Source: Stercorarius parasiticus | Taxonomy: Eukaryota > Chordata > Aves > Charadriiformes > Stercorariidae | Length of the DNA stretch: 64,000 nucleotides | Assembly (NCBI GenBank): GCA_013396915.1 | Contig: VWZL01005058.1 | Span: 211,001 to 275,000 of the forward strand | Direction: 5' to 3' | Part shown: piece by piece, positions 51,878-62,719 of the stretch | How the letters are laid out: every line of letters starts with the position of its first letter | Position numbering within the stretch: position 1 is the first letter of the stretch | Position numbers and translations under genes: made by a program | The notes under the pieces: model-generated | The model's database searches: none | What the model was told of the DNA's origin: nothing | Seen by the model: the letters and a program-made list of their open reading frames with translations, nothing else

Positions 51878-52279
51878 GCAATTCAGTGGTAATTCTTACT
51901 GCTATTCCTCCTTAATAAGATCCATTGTGCACCATAAAATAGTAACTAGGACACAGTTTGTATTCCACATGCATCTCATATCTCTTTAGCAGGTTCTTCC
52001 ATATCCATAATCTCATCATTATTACTATTACCCTCAGAAGACAGTTGACTTGCATTAATCAGACAGGCTGCCATTCCCTTGCCAGATTTTCTGCAGTTTT
52101 ATTGTGCTTTTGGACATTTTAATTAACTTGAAAAATTAATTAAAAATCTTACCTTATTAATATCTCCTACCTTCCCCCTACTCAGTAATCCATTATCACT
52201 GTTTATCATCACTGACCATTCAATTCCAGAATGGTCTTGTAATGGGAGAGCACACCAGAATGCCCAGGTAATGCTAAAA
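51878..52279 (+). repeat. Duplicated block, copy B (unassigned family)
   Basis: Direct-orientation partner of 47198-47610 with a 4680-bp offset at the best-aligned part (47221 to 51901). Relative to copy A it lacks two bases after GGACAC and carries an extra six bases (ATCCAT-like) after TTCTTCCAT. The tail GAGAGCACACCAGAATGCCC matches GAGGCAGCACACAAGAGTGCCC of copy A, after which similarity ends. The two copies share several TTAAT/ATTAAT words, which are possible homeodomain sites. No open frame is conserved between them. Confidence 0.88.
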
Positions 52280-55127
52280 TGATAGGGTGACTCTGAGACG
52301 TCTTAAAACGCTCAATTTGGTCTTTTACTTAAAGAATACATGACTGTCGGAGAAGTAAAACCAAACAGCTACAGCTCATTAAAGACTATTCCAATTCCTT
52401 CCCACTCACAATCCAACTTAAATGCTCAGATCTTTCTTCTGTTCTTATACAGTTGGTTGGAGATTGCCAGAGAATGGACTGAAGGAAATGAAGGCCAACT
52501 CATTTCAAGATGCCATGACACATCCCTGAAACTTGGTCACCAATCACATTAGTTAGAGTTTTACAATCTTTTTTATGAAAAAAAAGAAAATTAAACAGGG
52601 AGCTATAGAAATTAACAAGGAGCCCGTGGAAATTACTCTTAAAACATATGTAGTTTAATAGAGAAAAAAAGCCTTTCTACTGATATATTTAAAGCAAGCT
52701 ACAGAGCTTGGTAAAGAACAGTTGCCCCAGCATTAAATTCTTTAGGGTGGTTTTAAATTCCCAAGAGGCTGCAATATTTTGGACAAAAAAAACCAAACAG
52801 TGATTCCTTTAGCAGAAAGGATATTTTTCATGCATTTTTGTCTTTTCTGCCATTCTTCTCTCAATTGCTCAGCACTATTAATATGATTAAATCATGATTG
52901 CACTAGCATGAGCAGTTCCACTGGAGCCAGCTAAGCTGGCTCTAACTAACAGCAAAGAAGAGCACACCATGCCACAAGGGTGCAAAGCCTTGCCCTCAAC
53001 ATTTCTGTTTGAGGTGCCAGCTGGGATCTTACCTCTGTTCTCCAGCTCATACAAAGTGTGATGCCTGGACTGAAAGATTTGGAAACAGAACCGCAGATTT
53101 TTGATTCAGTGCACCATTATTTTGAATTGTCTGCTTTTAGTGACCATCCAATGGTACGTCAGCAGAGCTGATACATTTTACCTCAGCTTTAAAACTTACT
53201 CAACGCTGTCTTTTGTTAAGAAGGGCCAAGACACACCTGAGCCAATTCCTCAGGTTTCAGGAATGGGAATCTCAAGCTGCTGAAGTGATAGACGATCATC
53301 CTCCTTGCAAGGGCATATCTCCCTTTTCCCTGGGAAGGAGAGAGACAACATCTACAGAGGGTTTCTATAGGGAAAATAAAGAAATAAGCCCAGGTTCCTA
53401 CAGACGTTGCTTGTGACGATGAACTTCTCTTAGAAAGAAATGGGACCTGCTGGAGACCTGGTGAGATTCAAGCTTTACTTTCCTAACAGTAAGGAAAGCT
53501 TGTCCCAAGGTAAAGGCACTTGGTTCAAGGAGAAGTGGGTTAAATTCCACCTATGGGCATCCTGAGTGTGCAAATAATTTAGATATTGCCTGTCTCTGTC
53601 CCTCGCCTGCAATCAGAGCCGTGGAAGCAGCTATAACTAACACTACTGCTCAATGGAGAGAGCCAACAGCAGAGAAAAAGTGAATCGATTATTGATAATT
53701 TAAAAAAAAAGAAAAGTTAAAAGTTCCCAGCAGATAAAATGCAAATATTTAGAGCAAGCACAGCAATTTGCAGCTCCTCCCAAACAGGACAATTCCAAGA
53801 GCTCTCCATAAAGGAGGATGATCCAAGAAAGAGATACCCAAACTGCCTGTGGTTCTAGTCCTTCCAAGAACAAAAAATTTGTTTTTAAACTGGTGTCAGA
53901 GTTTCACGCACAAAGGCCTTCACCCACTTTTCATCCAAGTAAACACACAGATTACCAGAAAACAAAGAAAAAGGAGTGACCGGTATAGCTTAAATCCTAA
54001 CAAAAAGCACTTTGAGGTAGTTTAAAGCTGCAGATCCTATCACAGCCAGGAGAGAAGCTTCTGAATTATTTAGTAACCTCAGGCCTTTCAAAAGGAGAAG
54101 AAACTCATTGCCCGGTTCCATGGGACTTAGATGAAGTTGTGTTGGTAGGAGTATTAGATATTTATTCACCATGGACTTTGATAAATAATTCACCAGTTCA
54201 ACCGCGTCTAACAAGATCGCTGAATGGTGAAATCTCTGCAGTAAGCAAATAGAAATGTTTCCTCTGCCGACTGCACAGGTGAGGTCCCAAACTCATCAAA
54301 AGAAATCCAGACTGCATTTTGTAAAAATCAGACAGGTAGTCAGAAAGCTTCATGGCAGTGGGCAAAAGTATTCTGCTTCATAATTATCGTTACAGACCCA
54401 GTCTTACCTGGCATATGGTAAATTCAGAGGTTTATTAATATAAGCCTGGACTACTGGATCAGAGGGGCCCTCTGCCCAGTACCACAACGCTTTTCACACA
54501 AAGGTGTCAGAGAGATGAGGAAAATGTCTTGTTCTTACAGTGAACAAGCAAAAATCTTACAAATCCTTCTGCTCAAAACCCAGCCATGCGCACAGAAGGG
54601 GAGTTATCCACTAATGCTGCTAAATGTACAGAAGCAGAATTTATGCGCATTCCTAAATAGTGTATCTTTCTCATTCTTTTTAAATAGATGGCCCAGAGGC
54701 CTTCTTTAAACCCCCTGTCCCGGTCTTCTTTTGAACTAACCCCATTTCTACTCTTGCAGTCGCATTTGCACATTGTCAAGCAATAGTGACATCAAGTGGC
54801 CTAGCTTACCTGATCGCTAGCATTTTTGTTTCCCCACTCATCCCGAGGGCAGATATCGATCGTCATCAATCCTTTGTGTAAACAGATCTGAAATAAATCC
54901 AGTATCAGACATTTATCCTGTTGAGGGTATTGCTCATCAGCTTGATTTAAGTTATGTTTATATGTGAGTATAGTATGATTTACAAGAGACCTTCCAACTT
55001 TTCACTGTATGGTAGTTTAAAAGTTCTCTATCAGAAATATACCTGTATAATCCTGACAGTAAGAAGATTAAAAGCCACCTTCTCCCATCTGATCTATAGT
55101 GCAGGTACACCAATGCGGCAGAAATGA
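52280..55127. other. Unique non-coding sequence
   Basis: No gene supported; the longest frame is 74 codons (minus, 53990-54214). AT-rich overall, with A-rich patches near 52576 and 53701 and a 19-bp palindrome at 52924-52942. Nothing suggests a promoter or exon. Confidence 0.5.
52924..52942. repeat. 19-bp perfect palindrome
   Basis: GAGCCAGCT, one A, then AGCTGGCTC: perfect 9-bp arms around a single base. It is GC-richer than its surroundings. Palindromes of this size are near the chance expectation for the window. Confidence 0.75.
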
Positions 55128-55245
55128 GTAATATTTATTGTTTGTATTTCCTGAGTGCCTAGTATCCACCAGCAGAGATCAGGGCTCTGTTGCGCTAGAC
55201 ACTGCAAACGCATAAGGAAAAATGTTCCCAGCACCAAGAGACCTT
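55128..55245 (-). mobile_element. Ancient amniote LINE/SINE-tail repeat, copy 2
   Basis: Plus-strand order: AATATTTATTGTTTGTATT, TGAGTGCCTAGTATCC, AGAGATCAGGGCTCTGTTGC, GCTAGACACTGCAAACGC, then CCAGCACCAAGAGACCTTG and TAGTCTCCC. This is the reverse-oriented version of the repeat at 40960, keeping the diagnostic ATCAGGGCYCYRTTGYGCTAG and CACTG.AAA words and the following AGAGCTTACAGTCT-like segment. It is better preserved than copy 1. I place it with old amniote CR1/L3-like repeats by memory of the pattern. It is non-coding and immobile. Confidence 0.6.
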
Positions 55246-58200
55246 GTAGTCTCCCTGGTGAGAAATGAAAAAGGCAGAAGCAGCCAGCAGATAGGAGAGC
55301 ACAAGACTATGAAGAGACAAAAACAACTTAGCAATGTATTCCTGCCCCACCAGCTTCCTAAGTAACAAGGAGGTATAAACCCCTCTTTTATGGCTACACA
55401 ACCCCTAAAAATATGAAGGCAATTGGGATGGCAAAACCACCACTGTTGGCTGAAGTTATCCGGCAATGGAATGAACTGCCAGAAGAGATCCGATAAATAC
55501 AAGGTCTAACCACCACCTGCCGCCACAGCCAAACCTTTTCCCTAGTGATACCCACAACGGCAGGTCCACCTCTGCTTCCCAAAAACAACAGCTGAAAATG
55601 TTTCGCCTTTCCCTCAAACCTACCAGATCTTGGAAGATTTCAGAGAGATGTGCTAGCTGATGAGTACAAACTATTTTAAAGATATTTACAGCATATCCAC
55701 AGCGATATATTCAATTTGCTATTTCTTGTGAGCAATCAGTCACCTGACATATTTGGATGGCTGCAAATGCTACTTCAGTAAATTCTCCCTGAATTCTGAA
55801 AGTTTTCTGGGCCAAAGGGTTAAATTCACAAAGGTGTCCATTCCTCAGAAGTACCCTGACCAGCATCCGACAGTGGGGCACGGAAAAGGAGCTGCTTAGC
55901 AGACAGTGACTCTACGACACACATTCTCCTCTAAATCACAGGCTTTATGAGCCCTAGCAGCTTTAACGCATGCCTTCAGTCCCTTTGGAGAGAGGGCTAA
56001 GCGCAGCACACGAGGAGGGTGAGCATATGCCAGTGCATGAACTGAAGATGTCAGTACAGAGAAATAAGGACAGATGCTTTCGAAATGAGAATGCTTTCCT
56101 CCACACTCCTTCATCAGTGACTGTGATGTTTTATATGAAATATACTTACCACACTTTCAGAGGTACCTTTGGGTTTCAGCAGCAGTGGACATGGCTGCAA
56201 AGCAAATTGGGGGAGGTGATATGAGCATGCCAGCTTTAACCTAGTAGTGGCAAGCGTAAGATCGTGGAAGACAAAAGAGAACACGCCTAAAAAGGATGAA
56301 TAAGGCTGGTAAAAGGAGAAAAGTGCATGATCAGGGATGCTTTTGCATTCCACATTAAAGGTGGTGGTCACAGCCATACGACTGCACAGCCTCTCTAGTT
56401 TGGCTGCAGCTGTCCAACCTCCAAGCTAGTCACCAGACATATACCCGAGTCTCTGGTTGCCAGTGGGTTTTGAAGCCTATGCAGTGCATCTTCAGGGGTA
56501 GTCATGCTGGTTAACTGGCACCTGGCATTTATTCCACTTCTTGTGCTAAAAACACACCTTCAGTTTGCTGTGGAGGTACATCCGTGGCACCACTTGGTTC
56601 CTCTTCACCAGAACTGCAACATGAGGGAGCTGCATTTCCTGCTTGAGTAAACCATGAGGGGCTGGGTTGACCATGGTCTTGTCCAATGTTTCTTTCCTGT
56701 TTCATAACATTTAAATAGCCAGATTCCCATTTCATTCCCCCTGTATTGAGAAGTTAGCTGGTTACACATACCAGTATCTACTGGTAGAGCACTCATATGG
56801 GTTCCTGAGGCCCCCAAATCCAGCTGAACAAAACAGTAGTGTCTCATGGCACACAGCAACATGCTGCACATCCAGAGTGACCTGTATGGCACATGCACAG
56901 CAATCACAGTGCCACATCAGAGAAAAAAGAGGCCTTTGGAGCTGGGAGGCCCGGATTATGGGCCTCACCAACCCATGCTGTAAGACAGCCCTGGTTATTG
57001 CTGAGTACAGGTGCAAGTGAGAGAACATGTTCCTCGTTATTAGCTATTCACCATGTGTGCTCCAACATTCATTAGTCTCCTGTTTAACTAGAGTTATTCA
57101 GGTAAGGAGCAGAGACAATACCATATGACTTATGTGAACACTCACACACTGAATAATGAATAGTGAATAGCCAAAGTGAACCTCTCACTGGACTGAAAAT
57201 GCTTTGTCCAAGCTGTTTAACAAATACTTAGGAATAATATTCCTGTTGACAGAAATTGGATCTCGTTGAGGAATAACTGATGCACGCACAGAAAAAATGA
57301 AAAAAAATATACCCCCCCCGCCCATACCCTCGATTTACTGAATTTACTCACAGTGAGTCATCTCAGTAGGCTCTACTTTCCTGCAACTATGGGAATCCTC
57401 CCTTGGATCCACAAAAGGGAGAAATGTAGCTTTATATATCTACACGCCACCCATTGTTTTGTTGCTGTTATGGCTTTTTGTAGTTTTCTAGACAGTAGTA
57501 GTACTGAAATAATTTCCTCTGACAGCAGACTGCTAGGTGGAGGCACAGTGGAAAAGTAGGACAATGTTGCGGCCACGCAGGGGCTCATTCACCCTTTCGG
57601 GTTTTGAGGGGAGGGATGTTCCTTCTAGTAGCAGGTTGACCAAATAGGATGCAGGGACTATGCAAAAGTAATGGAGAAGCCCTGGCACAGACTCGCTCCA
57701 TCATTCAGGTCTATCAGGGGATGACATTTACTCCGGCTTTCTCATGTTGGGTTGTCATGTTGTGTCAAATTCAGTTCTCGACCCAGAAATGAGAGGTGGC
57801 AGGATCAGAATGGTGAGACAGCTAACAACAAAGATTACATGAGCTGGAAATTCTCTCTTACAAAGCAAAAAAAAAAAAAAAAAAAAAATCCAAAAAACTA
57901 AAGCTAGCTGTATCTCCTGGTTGTTATATTAATAACAGGTAGGCTGGACAGATATGCAGGGGCAATGCATGGATGCATTGAATAGCAGCTTGAAAACTGC
58001 TCCAAATGGCTTAGGGGAGCTGCTGAGGAGAAACTAATGTGTAAGACTTTCAAAGCAATCAAAACCCCAACAGACTCTGAAATGGCTGCATCTTCTGCAT
58101 CGTATTCTGCCACAAAGTGCTGTGAGCCTTGAATTAAATCACAGAGACATAAGCTGAAAGCGAGGAGCTGTAGCCACAGCTTGATCCTAATGTAAAGCTT

Positions 58201-59411
58201 ACCTCACCTCACCAGAAGGATCCAGGATAGCATTATGAGCCAAATTTTCACATCCTCTGCACTCCGGCATAGCACATAGCATCATCCTTGGAAAATATGT
58301 GACCTGCCAGAAGTAGAAATGTATCGACCCAGGATGCCGAAAAAATTTACCTTTGCAATCAGGATCAATTTTTGTTCTTAACACACCTCTTTGGTCCATT
58401 TTATTTCATATTGCTCTGTTTTGTTTTTTGCACGGGAGCCATGGGTAGTGCTGCAAATAGAGGAGAAACTCCCAGGGCTGTGTTAAAAAAATTCCAGATG
58501 TAAAGCAAAATGGATTAATACACTTTTCTAGAAAGTGGTAAAATGAAAACACATCTGATGGACTTCCACACAGTTTGCCTCAGGCAAAGAGCATTCCATT
58601 AAAATAAAAATACATTTGGTTAGCGCAAATTAAATGTTCCCAAGGAGGAATAGCTTGAGGTCAAAGGTGAAGCCACTTTACTTGCACACATGTTTTCAAT
58701 CTGTTTGACCTCTGTGATCAGCAAAGCTCAGATGTGCAAAGGGGAAGAAACTTAAAAGAGATCGGGAAGAATAAAAAAACAAAATACAAAGAAATGCATA
58801 AAAGATCTGCATAACATAGCTGTAAACTCCCTGTACTGAAAGAGGAAAAGGTGTGAGGAGTTTTTTCTGTGATCATTCTCTGGGTAATAAAAGACCTGGA
58901 AGATCTTAACCATATTGCAGAATAATGTTTTTTCTCATCAGCTGGGACAGAAAGAATCAATCTTAAGCTGTTGTGGCAGGGATTTGTGTGGCTGATTGTG
59001 AGCACGCCTGAAAAGACTCAAGGGAAGTGGATCAAAAAGAAAAAAAAAAGAGCAAGTGAAAGACTTTCTGCTGAACCAGTGCCCCGTTGCATGCACGCTC
59101 CCCACTGAATATGCTCTGGCTGCTCTCTTGCAGGCAGGCTTTTGGGGTAGGTTAGTGCCCAAGAAACCAGGAGGCTGGAGCAACCAGGCAGAGGAGAGCA
59201 CCCTGCCAGTATACTGGGTGACAGACAGCTTCCAACGCAAGCTTCATGGTGGCCTAAATCCACAAGGGAAGAGCAGTTGTGCCATGCCTCCTTCGTAAGA
59301 CGAACCTGACTGAAGATCTTATTCCTGCACTCCGGAGAGATCCGGCAGGCAGGGGAGACAGGGTGAGCAGGGGGCAGGGAAGATGGGGTTGTGTGTTTTG
59401 CCTCTCAGCTG
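55246..59411. other. Unique non-coding sequence
   Basis: No gene supported; frames reach 108 codons only. Simple repeats are a poly-A run (57867-57888) and a C run at 57311-57322. A G-rich patch at 59352-59388 just precedes the pyrimidine tract. Confidence 0.45.
57867..57888. repeat. Poly-A run (22 A)
   Basis: Twenty-two consecutive A bases. There is no upstream gene-like sequence, no AATAAA close by, and no matching flanks, so it is not read as a retrocopy tail. Confidence 0.9.
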
Positions 59412-59481
59412 CCTCCTCTCCTCTCCTCCGCTGTCCTCTCCTCTCCTTGCCTCGCCTCGCCTCACCTCTCCTCACCTCTCC
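59412..59481 (+). repeat. Imperfect CCTCTCCTC homopyrimidine tract
   Basis: About 70 bases almost free of purines, built from CCTCT, CCTCC and CCTCG words; three G-containing interruptions are CCGCTG, TTGCCTCG and CCTCGCC. Two adjacent 20-bp units starting CCTCTCCTCTCC are visible at about 59421-59460. The minus strand is correspondingly purine-rich. Such tracts can form triplex DNA and are prone to length change. Open frames across it are repeat artefacts rich in Arg/Gly or Ser/Pro. Confidence 0.85.
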
Positions 59482-61206
59482 AACAGATACCATGAGCTGG
59501 GGTCTTCTTCAGCACAACGTGAATGTTTTGAACCTGGTCTCAAATATGTCCAAAGAAAAGCAAAAAAATCCAAACAAACCTCAGCTGAAGGCTCATCTGG
59601 AGCTTTCTCCCTTCACCGTATACAGCCCAGAATGCTACAAATGACAAACCCTTTTATTGCCAACCACGGGTTTATGATGCCTGCTAACGCTGAATGTTCA
59701 CTGCCCTGGCAGCTGGCGTTAGACTGTCTTTCCCCCGCGGCTGGTGCTTGAGAGAGGAGCCTCTCAGCAGTGGCTGTTCCTTGCAGCCGAGCCTTAATCA
59801 GGTCAACAAGAATGGATTTTGCTTCTCACTCCCAATGAAAGGCTGTCGCATAAGCAGACTAGAAGTCCACAGATCCTTTGGACAAACTAGACTTACCCAG
59901 GAGCCACGTTTGGTCAGACTGCTGTTTTGAAGCCAGCCAGTTTAGCTACCCGATGTTTCACAACTCATCTGTTTGCTATGGGTTAGCAAATCCATTGGCC
60001 CCTCTCCATCTATGACAGCTGTGTTATTGCCTATGTCACTGCAGGAAAAAAAAAGAAAGGTGCTTTACATCTTTCCCAGGTTATTCCTGTGGATTGATCC
60101 ATCTACAGCCCTGCGGCTGCAGGTTGCATCCCCGGTGGCTAACTACCCACCCACATGCTAGCAGGCACCAGTGCAACCAGTGCATCTGCTGTGCAGAGCC
60201 CTGGACTCAGCTGGGGGCTCAAGGATTGTCTGTGCACCCATCTGGGCTCAGAAGGTTCGAGTGGCATTTCCCCCAGGACTTTCAGCGCTCTTTTGTCTTC
60301 TCAGCTGCTTCAAAGCAGCAGAAAACCACAAAGGAGTTTTTCAAAAGGGGAGTGTGTCTGCATCTCTACTAACTCCTGATCAAGAAAAGCAGCTCTGCGT
60401 TTGTCACAAATCCATGTTCTCACTGGTCCTGAAATCCCAAAGCCAGCACCTCCGCCAGCGCGAATGAGAGGGGCTGCATCAATTTCAATTATATAATACG
60501 GGTTAAAATCAGCTGAAAATCTGGGAGGCGGTGTTCAGAAAGTGCATGACCACTTCACATGTGCTTCAGCTGCAAACGAAGCCCGAACTTCTGACCGTAA
60601 CTCGCCCTGCTTGGAGTCACTCCCAAGCCTCCCACCCCTGAGCTTTGGCGCAGAGGGGATCCTGAAATCAGGCTTGAACCGTCTGCAAGATCAATGCTGT
60701 TTATGCCCTACCCCATGGCAGCAAAACATCCAAAAGGGGTTTGCTACACCTCTCTTGGAGTCACCAGGATCTGTGAGGTCGGCTTTTTTATTAACAGGTA
60801 AGTCCGTGCCATGTAAGGAACAGCAGAATTTACACTTGCCATCTGCAAAATGAATTACCAGTTCCAGGCATCTGCGGCTTCATAAATTATAACGCAGTGT
60901 CAGCGGTGCACCTGTGAGGAGATTTTAGACAACAGGAGCAAAGAAACTGCCAGCGTGCTGAGGGGATGCAAAGGCAGAGAGGCTGGAAAGGCATTTGGCC
61001 GCTACCTGCTTGGGTTTGCCCAGCTTTTCCCTCCTGCCTGCCCATCCACCAGCAGACTTGCACCACCCGCACCGAGAGTGGGAGAGGGCACTCTTTTATC
61101 AGCCTTTTAAATGTCCTCTCTGTAACTAGGTGTGGTGATGAGGCTCTGCTTGGCATTCCTCTGTGTCCCCCCTTGAGCACGGCTGGTGAGGACCCCTTGG
61201 GAGAGA

Positions 61207-61239
61207 GGGGGGCAGGCAGGGGGGCCGGGGGGGCTGGGG
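61207..61239 (+). repeat. G-quadruplex-prone run next to an N
   Basis: G runs of 6, 2, 6, 7 and 4 bases are separated by CA, CA, CC and CT, which meets the usual pattern for an intramolecular G-quadruplex (four or more G3+ runs with short loops). The base right after it (61240) is an N, as is common where sequencing stalls or loses accuracy in G runs. Confidence 0.8.
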
Positions 61240-62705
61240 NTGTGCTGTAGCACTGAAGTCTCTGCTTTCCCTGTGTTATGTTCAGTGTGCAGAGTGACTC
61301 ATCTGCAAGCGCAAATTACCTTTCTAAAGTATTCTTAGGAGAAATAATTAGCCACAAGCACCTCCTCTCCAGCCTCCTGTATGTGCCTCCAGGGACTGGG
61401 GCGCTTGACATAAATCATTTAGTCCCGAGCCCTAGCACACACCTTTCCCAAAGGACTCCATAATTGGCAAAGTAGTTGCCAACCGGGTTTAAAGTGATTT
61501 GAAATTGTTTTCCATACAGCCTTGCTGATAGCAAAAGGTTTCCCCCTTTCCTCAAGCATGAGTTACAGTAACATGATTGAATGTAACCCGTTATTCAGTT
61601 CAAGCTGTGATTCTGATACGGTATAGACAATATAAATTCCCCAGAGCTCTGTGAGGCCACCTCAATGGTCCATTTAAGTCCAATTCAATTAGGCTCACTA
61701 TAGTTCTTAGGATTTCTTAGGTATGTTTGCAGCAGCCTTGGGGTTTGAATGTGAGAACAGTATTCATCTAGGAGTTTTAAATTAGGTCTCAGGTGTCATC
61801 ATTCTAAATGAATTATTACAGTGGTGTGTTCATGCCATTACAGGTAAGGTTATGTTAGTATCTCCACTCAGCCATATTAATGCACCGAGGGCTGGAGCTT
61901 GGTACGTAAGGTCCTTGCCTTACAGTGACTTTTTTAACCCACTTTTCAAAATAATCGGGCTGCCAGGCACCGAGCTGTATTTAAACTGCATGTAAATAAG
62001 TTGTTTACTTTCAGCTTCTGCCTGATCGTCAGCGGTGTGGTTTAGGAGGTGCTGTTAGGCCTGCAGCACTGCCAGTGCGCTCCCCTCCACTGAGAGTCAG
62101 GGGGAAAGGGTCCCTGCCCTGCCGGCCTCACCGTCACTGTCCCCGGAAAATAAGTGGGCAGTGGAGAAGGGAGCGCTGGGACGGGCAAAGCGATGGGGGA
62201 AGGAGTGAGAGCCCCTGCCTTGCTCATGCCTTCCTTCCCATCATTGGATTTGGGAGTCCTTCTGGTGCTGCATTATTTCCCTAGCCACAGCTGGTGGGGA
62301 GGGAAACATAAAGATGATGGTTTATTTTGCTTTTCCCAGCTTTTCGCCGTTTGTGTCTGAATCTGATCTCTCTCCGGTACTTAACGCTCCTCTCAGCGGT
62401 TTCAGGAATGAGCGTGGTGAGGGGAGGGAAACACTTCAGAAGCCCAAATGGCCCCTCCATAATTTGTGCCTGCAGATGGACACCATTTGGCTCCTCTAAC
62501 GAGGCAATGCAAATGCCAGGTATGCAGATGAAGCTTACTTCAAAGAAGGAAGAAAGAAGAAGCAGAGAAGATGTTTAATTTTTGGCAGGTAACTCTGGAA
62601 GCCTAACTGACATTTGAGTTGATTCCTGAGACCGGTATTTAAAGGCTAAAGATAACATGTCTTTATTGGCCTACATGGCAAAATTATTTTCATTATTTTA
62701 CTCTG

Positions 62706-62719
62706 GTCCCCTCTAGTGG
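62706..62719 (-). promoter_or_regulatory. Candidate CTCF site (reverse)
   Basis: The minus strand reads CCACTAGAGGGGAC, 13 of 14 matches to the CTCF core CCASYAGRKGGCRS (G instead of C at position 12). It faces the forward site at 25666, so the two would be convergent, the arrangement typical of chromatin loop anchors. This is motif evidence only. Confidence 0.45.

Noticed and set aside
57840..57888. Possible retrocopy ending in a 22-A tail
   Set aside because: The upstream sequence is not gene-like and the flanks do not match.
59254..59493. Arg/Gly-rich minus-strand frame
   Set aside because: It is simply the translation of the pyrimidine tract's complement; repeats like this open frames without coding meaning.
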